Shown: piece by piece, positions 25,008 through 32,296 of the stretch
How the letters are laid out: each line of letters starts with the position of its first letter
Position numbering within the stretch: position 1 is the stretch's first letter
Origin: Lactobacillus sp. HBUAS51381
GTDB taxonomy: Bacteria; Bacillota; Bacilli; Lactobacillales; Lactobacillaceae
Assembly (NCBI RefSeq): GCF_012641095.1
Contig: NZ_JAAVSC010000028.1
Location: 1 to 36,405, forward strand
DNA: 36,405 nucleotides
Direction of reading: 5' to 3'
Notes under the pieces: model-generated
Told to the model about the DNA's origin: nothing
What the model saw: only the letters and a program-made list of their open reading frames with translations
Database searches by the model: none
Made by a program: the position numbers and the translations under genes

Positions 25008-25769
25008 TTATTTGGTAAACGCATGCCATTCCCGTTGATTACCGTTAAACACCGACTTAGCCACTGCAAAGTCCTGTCCATCTTGGGTAATGGTCCCATT
25101 CGCATCATACTCAATGAGCTTCACCTGCTGGGCATGGCCCGACAGCTTGCCACCGGCCGTCCAATAATCCTGTTGCGGCAAGACTGGCCGCACGAATTGG
25201 GTGATGACGGCCTTACTGGCAAAGATCACCACGCCTTGATGATATTGCTGGTTTAATAGACTCACCAGGCGCTTGAGCTTCTGCCCCTGCGTCGCCATAT
25301 CCGTATTGCTACTATTGTAATTACCGTAATAACTCACCGCAACCATAATTGGTAAGGTCCCAGAGTTTCGTTTCACCGTCGTCTTGAAATGCTGATATTG
25401 ACGTTTAGCCGAAGTTGTGAAACTGAAGGTATGGGCAACCCCAATCTGAATGTCGGCGCCCTGTGACCGGGAATAATTATCACTAAAATCATCATCGGTA
25501 TAGGTGGCACCCGAGGTGGCCTGCAGGTAAGCAAACGTCTCTTGCTTGGCCAACTGTTGAAAATCCAGGTAGCCACTATCCTGGTTAATCGTCACCCCAC
25601 GTACTGGGTAGCTGGCAACCTGCGCGCGTTGATGCGCGTCCCACTGATACCAGCCCCAGCCGCCACCGACTAGAATGACCAGTAAGACCATCACGAATAG
25701 CCAGCGGCGAGAACGATGCCGATGGCGGAACGTATTATCATAGATCGGTTGATAGTCGCGTCGTTTCAC
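25008..25769 (-). CDS. GH25-fold membrane-anchored protein, probably not a lysozyme
   Basis: A 253-aa protein with one N-terminal transmembrane helix (about 23-41) after a basic stretch, then a GH25 (Chalaropsis-type muramidase) fold outside the cell. The family scaffold is visible: VRGVTINQDSGYLDFQQLAKQ, AYLQATSGATYTDDDFSDNY and GVAHTFSF. The acidic positions are changed: GVTIN replaces the usual G-[IV]-D-V-S, QATSG replaces KATEG, and the strand that normally carries D-x-E reads LPIMVAVSYYG. It is therefore probably a binding or regulatory protein. The start is GTG, with a GGGTG about 8 nt upstream. It is transcribed alone. Confidence 0.82.
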   Translation of the reverse strand: MKRRDYQPIYDNTFRHRHRSRRWLFVMVLLVILVGGGWGWYQWDAHQRAQVASYPVRGVTINQDSGYLDFQQLAKQETFAYLQATSGATYTDDDFSDNYSRSQGADIQIGVAHTFSFTTSAKRQYQHFKTTVKRNSGTLPIMVAVSYYGNYNSSNTDMATQGQKLKRLVSLLNQQYHQGVVIFASKAVITQFVRPVLPQQDYWTAGGKLSGHAQQVKLIEYDANGTITQDGQDFAVAKSVFNGNQREWHAFTK

Positions 25770-25876
25770 CGTTGATCACCCGTCTCCCTTACGTAGAATT
25801 TAAGTTGCCTGTCTATAAATAAAGACGGCATCCTCGCAACTGTTTCCGAGGTATGCCGTCTATTATACCATGACTC

Positions 25877-26689
25877 TTATGAATCGTAGCGGGTCTGTTC
25901 AATAACGTCTCTGACTCGAGTTAAGACCGGTTTAGTACGTGAAGAACTGCGCAAGACAGTCATCATAAAAAGACTGTCGAGGATGGTCATCTGCGAAATC
26001 AGCGAATACATCCCCTCTGAACGGTACTTCACTTCGTCCGTCAGTGAAAGGAACGTGACCGCTGCCGCTTGGGCCAGTTCAGACCCACTGTAGCTGGTAA
26101 TCACAATGATGGCCACCCCGTTTCGTTTGAGCTCACGAACAATCTCCAACGTCTCGTGATTCCGCCCTGAATGGGAAATCACAATCGCACAGTCTTGAGC
26201 CGTCATGCGGGCCGCCTGCATCAACTGAATGTCATAGTCGGGATGGTAGGTCACGTTCAGCGGCGTCCGCAAGAACTTGTGATACCCATCCAACGCCGCC
26301 ACCGCCGAGCCCCCTAAACCGAAGAACGCCACGGTCTTGGCGTTAATAATTTTAATGACCGCACGAGCCAAGTCATCTTCGTTCAATGCTTCATTTGTCG
26401 CTCGCAGAGAGTTAATGGAAAAACGAAAGGTCTTGTTCGCAATCGTCGCGAGTGAGTCCCCTTCGGCCAGTTCCGGAAAACTATTTTGCTGCGGCGTCAT
26501 CTCGGCTGCGGTGTGGGCCAAGGCCATCGTAAATTCCCGATAGTTCGAATAGTCCATTCGTTTGACGAAGCGCGAAATCGTTGCGGTAGAGACCCCCGTT
26601 GCACTGGCCAACTCCTTAATCGTCATTTCGCTAACCACGGCTGGATTATCTAAGGCCAGCTGGGCCACCTTCTTCTCCGTTCGAGACAA
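25877..26689 (-). CDS. RpiR/MurR-family transcription regulator of the gluconate locus
   Basis: At least 270 aa: an N-terminal helix-turn-helix of the RpiR type (VSEMTIKELASATGVSTATISRFVKRM, about 18-44) and a C-terminal SIS sugar-phosphate-binding domain (VAFFGLGGSAVAALDGYHKF, DCAIVISHSGRNHETLEIVRELK). It is divergent from gntK, so it most likely controls gluconate uptake in response to a phosphorylated sugar acid. The only conventional in-frame start is TTG 26689, which removes the first helix of the family domain. The frame stays open upstream with family-like residues (STIGKIRGTYDQLSR), and AAGGGGG stands 8 nt before an ATC codon at 26734. The true start is thus uncertain. Confidence 0.88.
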   Translation of the reverse strand: MSRTEKKVAQLALDNPAVVSEMTIKELASATGVSTATISRFVKRMDYSNYREFTMALAHTAAEMTPQQNSFPELAEGDSLATIANKTFRFSINSLRATNEALNEDDLARAVIKIINAKTVAFFGLGGSAVAALDGYHKFLRTPLNVTYHPDYDIQLMQAARMTAQDCAIVISHSGRNHETLEIVRELKRNGVAIIVITSYSGSELAQAAAVTFLSLTDEVKYRSEGMYSLISQMTILDSLFMMTVLRSSSRTKPVLTRVRDVIEQTRYDS

Positions 26690-26774
26690 CTGATCATACG
26701 TCCCCCGAATTTTCCCAATGGTTGAGCGTGCGATAGTCGCCGCCCCCTTCCAACAATTTTTAAAAGATTACCTT

Positions 26775-26828
26775 TTGTAAACATTTTACAACATTTCGCT
26801 TGAAAAGTGAAACTTCTTTTCATATAAT
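26775..26828 (+). promoter_or_regulatory. gntK promoter with two inverted-repeat operators
   Basis: TTGAAA (26800-26805), a 17-nt spacer and TATAAT (26823-26828) form a near-consensus promoter. The spacer region contains the inverted repeat TGAAAAG...CTTTTCA (26801-26821). A second, perfect inverted repeat TTGTAAACATTTTACAA lies at 26775-26791, between gntK and the divergent regulator. Both are candidate RpiR sites. Confidence 0.65.
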
Positions 26829-26905
26829 AAGCGAGGCGGAAATTTTACATTTGTGCCCTGAGCTGGTAACGTCACTAACCTTTGTTAGCTGTCGGAACGC
26901 CTCGT
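26829..26905 (+). other. Structured 5' leader of gntK
   Basis: GCGAGGCG (from 26831) can pair with CGCCTCG near 26898-26904, enclosing AGC...TAAC pairing with GTTAGCT. This places a long hairpin directly at the expected 5' end of the gntK transcript, about 90 nt before the start codon. No known riboswitch is recognised. Confidence 0.4.
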
Positions 26906-26993
26906 TGTTGCGTTCTGGTCACCGATGCGTTATCGTTCAAAGCAGGATGTTTTTTTTCATTTAATAATTTGGCACCATGAAAGGAAGAGCACT

Positions 26994-28544
26994 ATGGACT
27001 ACATGATTGGGGTCGACATTGGCACAACCAGTGTTAAGACCGTTCTCTACGATACCGCTGGTAAGATGCAGGGTTATTCAAACAACCTTTACCCCCTCTA
27101 TCAGGATGTACCCGATATGGCCGAAGAAGATCCAGAAGAAATCTTTTCTGCGATCATCGATGGGCTGACGACTGTTTTACGGAAGGCCGACCTAAAGAAT
27201 GGCGATCTACACGGCGTTTCCTTCTCCGCAGCCATGCACAGCCTCATTCTATTAGACAAGGACCACAAGCCATTGACGCGGGCCATCACCTGGGCCGATA
27301 ACCGGGCCGTTAAATACGCGGATGAACTGCGTGAGAATGGCGTGGGTAAACAACTCTACGAAAAGACCGGGACCCCGATTCACCCCATGACGCCGCTGAG
27401 CAAACTGATTTGGTTGCGCCACGAAAAGGCTGACCTGTTCAAGCAAGCACGGTGGTTCGTTGGAATCAAGGAATACGTGATTTACAAGTTATTCGGCGTT
27501 CTCCAAGAAGACTACTCCATCGCTAACGCAACTGGGCTCTTCAACATCTTCAACATGGATTGGGACGACCAGGCCTTGGAAGTTGCGGGGATTACCCGTG
27601 ACCAATTACCGAAATTAGTCGACACAACTGATCAAGTGACCGGAATGAAGGCGGACTATGCCGGTGTCGTCGGCATGGACCCGCAAACGCCATTCGTCAT
27701 GGGCGCCTCCGATGGTCCCCTGGCCAACCTAGGCGTGAACGCCATCGACCCTGGTGTCGTGGCCGTCACGATTGGGACTTCCGGTGCCGTTCGGGTCGTT
27801 ACCGACAAGCCGAAGATTGACCCCAAGGGCCGGGTCTTCTGTTACTACCTGTCCAAAGGCCACTGGGTCGTGGGTGGCCCCGTCAACAACGGGGGGATTG
27901 TCTTCCGTTGGGTACGTGACCAACTCTTCGCCCCAGAAAAGATCACGGCGGAACAGATGCACGTGGACACGTATGACCTCTTGACGGAAATTGCCGAAAA
28001 GATTCCCGCCGGTTCCGATGGCCTGATCTTCCATCCCTTCTTGGGTGGCGAACGGGCCCCAATCTGGGACGCCAATGCCCGGGGATCCTTCTTCGGTCTG
28101 ACGCGGACCCACTCACGGGCACACATGGTCCGGGCCGCCTTGGAAGGCATCGTCTACAACCTGTATACGGTGATGTTGGCGCTTGAAGAAGTGGTTGGCA
28201 AACCATCCAGCATTCAAGCTACCGGTGGCTTCGCGCGTTCGGCACTCTGGCGTCAAATGTTGGCGGACATCTTTGAACAAGACGTCACCATCCCAGAGAG
28301 TCCTGAAGGAACGGCCCTGGGGGCAGCAACCTTGGGCATGTACGCCTTAGGCATGGTCGATGACCTCCACGTGGTGAAGAACTTCATCGGGGTGGCCAAC
28401 GTCCATCACCCGAACCCAGATACGTTCAGTGCCTACCGGGCGCTGGTTCCTATCTACATTCGCCTGAGTCGGCAGCTACAGTCCGAATACAAAAACATTG
28501 CGGAATATCAACGGACCCATGTTGATATTTCCAAAGAGAAATAA
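26994..28544 (+). CDS. gntK: Gluconokinase (FGGY family)
   Basis: A 516-aa sugar kinase of the FGGY family. Motifs: YMIGVDIGTTSVKTVLYD (phosphate 1, N terminus), ITWADNRA (about 100), the FGGY region VTIGTSGAVR (about 258) and TGGFARSALWRQMLADI (adenosine region, about 408). This type phosphorylates D-gluconate to 6-phosphogluconate, which enters the phosphoketolase pathway. I start at the ATG at 26994 with AAGGAAG 8 nt upstream; the frame runs 23 codons further without support. The gntP permease follows and an RpiR regulator is divergent, which supports gluconate over xylulose as substrate. Confidence 0.93.
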   Translation: MDYMIGVDIGTTSVKTVLYDTAGKMQGYSNNLYPLYQDVPDMAEEDPEEIFSAIIDGLTTVLRKADLKNGDLHGVSFSAAMHSLILLDKDHKPLTRAITWADNRAVKYADELRENGVGKQLYEKTGTPIHPMTPLSKLIWLRHEKADLFKQARWFVGIKEYVIYKLFGVLQEDYSIANATGLFNIFNMDWDDQALEVAGITRDQLPKLVDTTDQVTGMKADYAGVVGMDPQTPFVMGASDGPLANLGVNAIDPGVVAVTIGTSGAVRVVTDKPKIDPKGRVFCYYLSKGHWVVGGPVNNGGIVFRWVRDQLFAPEKITAEQMHVDTYDLLTEIAEKIPAGSDGLIFHPFLGGERAPIWDANARGSFFGLTRTHSRAHMVRAALEGIVYNLYTVMLALEEVVGKPSSIQATGGFARSALWRQMLADIFEQDVTIPESPEGTALGAATLGMYALGMVDDLHVVKNFIGVANVHHPNPDTFSAYRALVPIYIRLSRQLQSEYKNIAEYQRTHVDISKEK

Positions 28545-28568
28545 ATGAGTCCTTTAAATTTTCAGAAA

Positions 28569-28681
28569 GTAAGCAAACTAACAAACATATTTATGAAACG
28601 TTATGGTGGCGTTTTCGTCACGGATTAGGTACAATAATGTTTGCTTACAGTGAAGAGCCGGTGCTGATGCATCGGCTTTTC
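28569..28681 (+). terminator. Inverted repeat and terminator between gntK and gntP
   Basis: A perfect 10-bp inverted repeat GTAAGCAAAC (28569-28578) / GTTTGCTTAC (28639-28648) is separated by 60 nt, then the hairpin AGCCGGTGC-tgat-GCATCGGCT (28656-28677) with a short T run follows. It can attenuate transcription into the permease gene. Confidence 0.65.
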
Positions 28682-28710
28682 AAAATTCTAAAAATGAAAG
28701 GGCTTACCTT

Positions 28711-30069
28711 ATGGAACTTATAGCTTTAGTCATCGGGGTCATTTTTTTATTGGTTTTAATCATCAAGTTTAAAATCAATACTTTCGTCTCCCTGATCTTA
28801 ACCTCCGTCCTCACGGCGATTCTGCTGGGGATGAATCTCACAAAAATTGCCACGACTATTGAGGCCGGGATTGGGAGCCAACTGGGCGAACTCTCCCTGG
28901 TCTTTGGATTTGGTGCCATGCTGGGTCGGCTGGTCGCCGACGCCGGTGGGGCCTACGTTATTGCCACCACCCTGATCGATAAATTTGGGAAGAAACGCCT
29001 GCAAATGGCCATTATGCTTGCTTCATTTATTCTGGGGATTGCGCTCTTCTTCGAAGTTGGGATGGTTCTGCTGATTCCAATCGTCTTCGCCATTGCGATT
29101 GAGGCCGATGTCCCGATTCTTTATCTGGGGATTTCCATGGCCGCCGCTTTGTCCGTGACCCACGGCTTTCTCCCGCCACACCCGGCGCCGGTAGCCATTG
29201 CCGCCATCTTAAACGCCAATGACGGGAAAGTCCTGTTGTTCGGGTTAGTTGTCGCCATTCCCTGTGCCATTGTGGCCGGGCCAATGTTCACCAAGCTAGC
29301 GCAACGCTTCGCCCCGGCGGCATTTGCGCGGAAGGGTAATCTGTCCTCGCTGGGTGAAGTCAAGACGTTCAAGCCGTCCGAATCACCAAGCTTCGGCCTC
29401 TCCGTTTTGACCTCCCTGTTCCCCGTAATCCTGATGGCCATCACGACCATCTACAAGATGACGGTCGATGGCGGTGCGACGCCGACCAAGAATCCCACGA
29501 TGCTTGACCAGATTGTCGCCTTAATTGGGGACCCCGCGATTGCCATGCTCATCTCGCTGATTGTCGCGATGTTTACCATGGGCTGGGGCCGAAATCGCAA
29601 GACCTCAGAGATCATGGCGTCGATTGAAAACGCCGTGAAGTCCATCGCCATGCTGCTCCTGGTTATCGGGGGTGGTGGCGCCTTCAAGCAAGTTCTGATC
29701 GACGGTGGCGTTGGTAAAGAAGTTGCCAAAATCTTTATTGACTCCAGCATGTCACCCCTGATTCTCGGCTGGTTGGTTGCCGTCGTTCTCCGGGTTGCCC
29801 TGGGGTCTGCGACCGTGGCCGCCTTAACCGCTGCCGGAATTGTTGCCCCACTGATGGCTCAGGCCGGCGTCGATCCAGCTTTAATGGTGCTCGCTATCGG
29901 TGCTGGGTCGTTAGCCGCTTCTCACGTGAACGATGCCGGATTCTGGATGTTCAAGGAATATTTTGACTTAACGGTCAAGCAAACACTGGGGATCTGGACG
30001 GTCTTGGAGTCCATTATTTCAGTCGTCGGGATTCTGATTGTCCTGATTCTAAATATGGCCTTTCATTAG
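28711..30069 (+). CDS. gntP: Gluconate:H+ symporter, GntP family (paralog 2)
   Basis: A 452-aa permease with about 12 membrane segments, the likely gluconate importer of this locus. Family stretches: FGFGAMLGRLVADAGGAYVIATTLI (about 68-92), GFLPPHPAPVAIAAILNAND (about 151-170) and GAGSLAASHVNDAGFWMFKEYFDL near the C terminus. It is highly similar to paralog 1 at 18032-19387. AAAGGG stands 9 nt before the ATG. It follows gntK after a terminator-like hairpin, so it may be expressed at a different level from the kinase. A perfect terminator follows at 30121. Confidence 0.94.
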   Translation: MELIALVIGVIFLLVLIIKFKINTFVSLILTSVLTAILLGMNLTKIATTIEAGIGSQLGELSLVFGFGAMLGRLVADAGGAYVIATTLIDKFGKKRLQMAIMLASFILGIALFFEVGMVLLIPIVFAIAIEADVPILYLGISMAAALSVTHGFLPPHPAPVAIAAILNANDGKVLLFGLVVAIPCAIVAGPMFTKLAQRFAPAAFARKGNLSSLGEVKTFKPSESPSFGLSVLTSLFPVILMAITTIYKMTVDGGATPTKNPTMLDQIVALIGDPAIAMLISLIVAMFTMGWGRNRKTSEIMASIENAVKSIAMLLLVIGGGGAFKQVLIDGGVGKEVAKIFIDSSMSPLILGWLVAVVLRVALGSATVAALTAAGIVAPLMAQAGVDPALMVLAIGAGSLAASHVNDAGFWMFKEYFDLTVKQTLGIWTVLESIISVVGILIVLILNMAFH

Positions 30070-30120
30070 TCCCCCCATCGATTTGGAAAATAATGCAAGT
30101 AAGATGACTTCTATATCCGG

Positions 30121-30165
30121 AAATAGTTGGCAATGCGTACCATTTGCTTGCCAACTATTTTTTGT
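30121..30165 (+). terminator. Terminator of the gluconate operon
   Basis: A perfect 13-bp inverted repeat (30121-30133 with 30148-30160) followed by a T run. Confidence 0.92.
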
Positions 30166-30345
30166 GCGCCGGGTTCACCGCATACCAACCAACAACTTAA
30201 TTTTAAGCCGTGATATCGTTGTCAATTCGGGCTAAATTATTATTATAAATTAATTCATGGGGTGTTCTAAATTGTCAACCGGTGGACAATCTGTTAGACT
30301 TCACTTATCGCTGTTAACCATGGCCACTTGAAAGGTAGTCTTCCG

Positions 30346-30531
30346 ATGAACTTACTCATTCTACTGGTCTTATGTCTCTTAGGCCTAGAAATTTTCCAGC
30401 ACCAAGCGATCGCCAGCTTCTATCAGCGCCATTCACGAATCATTGACAACTCCTGGTTTCTTCTGGGGACCGTCATTATCGGGACCTTTCTTGTTTTCAT
30501 CGTCCTTAGCCGCCTGTGGCCCTCACCATAA
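30346..30531 (+). CDS. Small two-helix membrane protein, unknown
   Basis: A 61-aa protein with two hydrophobic segments (about 2-15 and 36-55) separated by a polar QHQAIASFYQRHSRIIDN stretch. I use the ATG at 30346 with AAAGG about 10 nt upstream. I do not recognise the family. It precedes the APC permease gene by about 110 nt, and that gene has its own extended -10 promoter, so co-transcription is uncertain. Confidence 0.6.
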   Translation: MNLLILLVLCLLGLEIFQHQAIASFYQRHSRIIDNSWFLLGTVIIGTFLVFIVLSRLWPSP

Positions 30532-30595
30532 GGGACCAATCACCCCCGACTCCGGAAAATTCTCTCGCAAAGCCATACGAATCAACGGGTTCCGT

Positions 30596-30603
30596 GCTAT
30601 AAT
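30596..30603 (+). promoter_or_regulatory. Extended -10 promoter of the APC permease gene
   Basis: GC-TATAAT preceded by T (TGC extended -10) lies about 40 nt before the TTG start at 30644. Confidence 0.55.
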
Positions 30604-30643
30604 GGTTAAATCTAAGCATTTGAGAGAAAAAGGAGTCTTTACT

Positions 30644-31972
30644 TTGGCAAAGGAGTTACGCCGCGAAATCGGCACGTTTACCGCCCTCGCCACCGTCATG
30701 GGAACCGTCATTGGTGGTGGGGTCTTCTTCAAAACCGCTAGCGTGGTGGCCGCCAACCATTCCGCTAACATGACCTTGGTCGCCTGGGTCCTGGGTGGTC
30801 TCTTGACCATCTGTGCCGGCCTGACGAGTGCTGAACTCGCCGCCGCCATTCCCCGAACCGGGGGGGCCATGCGCTATCTGGAATACACCTATGGCAAACC
30901 AGTCGGCTTCTTGATGGGCTGGGCCCAGATGTTGGTCTACTATCCGGCCAACATTGCCGCCCTATCGATCATCTTTGGCGTGCAGTTCGTGAACCTCTTC
31001 CATCTGGACACCGCTTGGAAGCTACCCATCGCGATCATTTGTGGGCTGAGTCTCACTGGTCTAAACTTTCTGGGTGCACGGGTCGGCGGACGGGTTCAAT
31101 CCATTGCCCTGATTTTTAAGTTAATTCCCATCGCCGTTATCGTGGTCTTTGGGCTCTTCGCCCCGGCACACACGACTATTCAGTTCTGGCCGATTACGAC
31201 GGGGGATCACATTGGCTTTGGCGGGGCCTTCGCCTCGAGCCTATTGGCCACCATGTTCGCGTACGATGGCTGGATCAACATCGGCAATATCGCCGGTGAG
31301 ATGAAACATCCAGAGCGTGACTTGCCACGGGCCATTGTCCTGGGATTGGCCCTGATCACCGTGGTCTACACGTTGATTAATCTGGTCTTCTTGCGGACGC
31401 TACCCATTGACCTGATTGCGGGGAATCAAAACGCCGCGGCCGATGCAGCCATGAAGCTCTTTGGTCAATTTGGCGGGAAACTGGTCACGATTGGAATTCT
31501 CATCTCCGTCTATGGCGCCATCAACGGCTATACCATGACCGGTATGCGGGTGCCTTACGCCCTGGCGACCGAGGATAGTCTCCCCCTGTCGAAATACTTC
31601 AGTCGGCTCTCTCGCCGGACGTACGTGCCGTATTTCGCCGGTATCGTGCAATTCGTGATTGCCCTACTGATGATGCTCATGGGGAGCTTCGATATTCTAA
31701 CCGACATGTTGGTCTTCGTCATGTGGCTCTTCAACTGCCTAATCTTCGTTGCCATCTTCGTCCTGCGAAAACGCGAACCGGAACTCATTCGGCCTTACAA
31801 GGTACCGGGCTTCCCGGTAGTGCCCCTGATTGCCCTAGTCGGCGGTATCTTTATCGTCGTCACCACGTTGGTCACAGAGATTGGCTTAGCCGTTACGGGA
31901 TTGGCCTTAACGCTGGTAGGTTTACCGATTTACTTTATTCACCAACGCCGCCGGCAGCATCAAGCCGACTAA
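30644..31972 (+). CDS. APC-family amino acid permease (SteT/LAT-like exchanger)
   Basis: A 442-aa transporter with about 12 membrane helices. The start AKELRREIGTFTALATVMGTVIGGGVFF shows the glycine-rich unwound helix 1 (GTVIGGG) that binds the amino-acid backbone, and AYDGWINIGNIAGEMKHPERDLPRAI is the typical helix 6-7 region. The whole resembles Bacillus SteT (serine/threonine exchanger) and LAT-type exchangers, so neutral amino acids are the likely cargo. I use TTG 30644 because AAAAAGGAG lies 8 nt upstream and the protein then has normal length; upstream in-frame ATG codons lack a site. It ends in a strong terminator next to repeat copy E. Confidence 0.88.
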   Translation: MAKELRREIGTFTALATVMGTVIGGGVFFKTASVVAANHSANMTLVAWVLGGLLTICAGLTSAELAAAIPRTGGAMRYLEYTYGKPVGFLMGWAQMLVYYPANIAALSIIFGVQFVNLFHLDTAWKLPIAIICGLSLTGLNFLGARVGGRVQSIALIFKLIPIAVIVVFGLFAPAHTTIQFWPITTGDHIGFGGAFASSLLATMFAYDGWINIGNIAGEMKHPERDLPRAIVLGLALITVVYTLINLVFLRTLPIDLIAGNQNAAADAAMKLFGQFGGKLVTIGILISVYGAINGYTMTGMRVPYALATEDSLPLSKYFSRLSRRTYVPYFAGIVQFVIALLMMLMGSFDILTDMLVFVMWLFNCLIFVAIFVLRKREPELIRPYKVPGFPVVPLIALVGGIFIVVTTLVTEIGLAVTGLALTLVGLPIYFIHQRRRQHQAD

Positions 31973-31988
31973 CTAAAATTTAAACACC

Positions 31989-32027
31989 TAGCCGTTAGCG
32001 AGGGACACCCCCAGCTAACGGCTTTTT
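31989..32027 (+). terminator. Terminator of the APC permease gene
   Basis: AGCCGTTAGC (31990-31999) pairs perfectly with GCTAACGGCT (32014-32023), followed by TTTTT. Confidence 0.92.
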
Positions 32028-32033
32028 GGTTGC

Positions 32034-32222
32034 TTTTAGACGCGGTCTGACGGCTCAAAGCGAGGGAAAAGACAGCACTTTGGCTTTTCCCGATCCTTCC
32101 CACAGCGCTCCAGACCAAATTTGGCGAATGGTAAGGCGGCCAGCACGCGACTATCATATTATAATGGTTGCTGTCCTTGTCACACCAGGAATCCTAGCTA
32201 TTTTCTATCTTTCAACCTTTAG
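32034..32222 (+). repeat. Structured interspersed repeat, copy E (right part only)
   Basis: 189 bp matching the right end of copies A and D. It starts within the CTTTGAG/CTCAAAG hairpin, keeps the GGGAAAAG/CTTTTCCC hairpin and the right core motif (GGCGAATGGTAAGGCGG), and ends CTATCTTTCAACCTTTAG like copy D. The left part is missing. Confidence 0.88.
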
Positions 32223-32237
32223 GTACTTAATAATGAG

Positions 32238-32275
32238 TAGAAAAAAGCCAGTCGGTAGAGAGACCGACTGGCTAA
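32238..32275 (-). terminator. Terminator of the rbsD-fucP-like unit
   Basis: AGCCAGTCGGT (32246-32256) pairs perfectly with ACCGACTGGCT (32263-32273). On the minus strand it is followed by a T run, about 25 nt after the permease stop. Confidence 0.9.
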
Positions 32276-32296
32276 TGTTAACTGATAAACTTGGAT

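Noticed and set aside
27729-28206. Several long minus-strand frames opposite gntK
   Set aside because: Shadow frames caused by GC-rich codon usage of the kinase gene; no start signals or family features.
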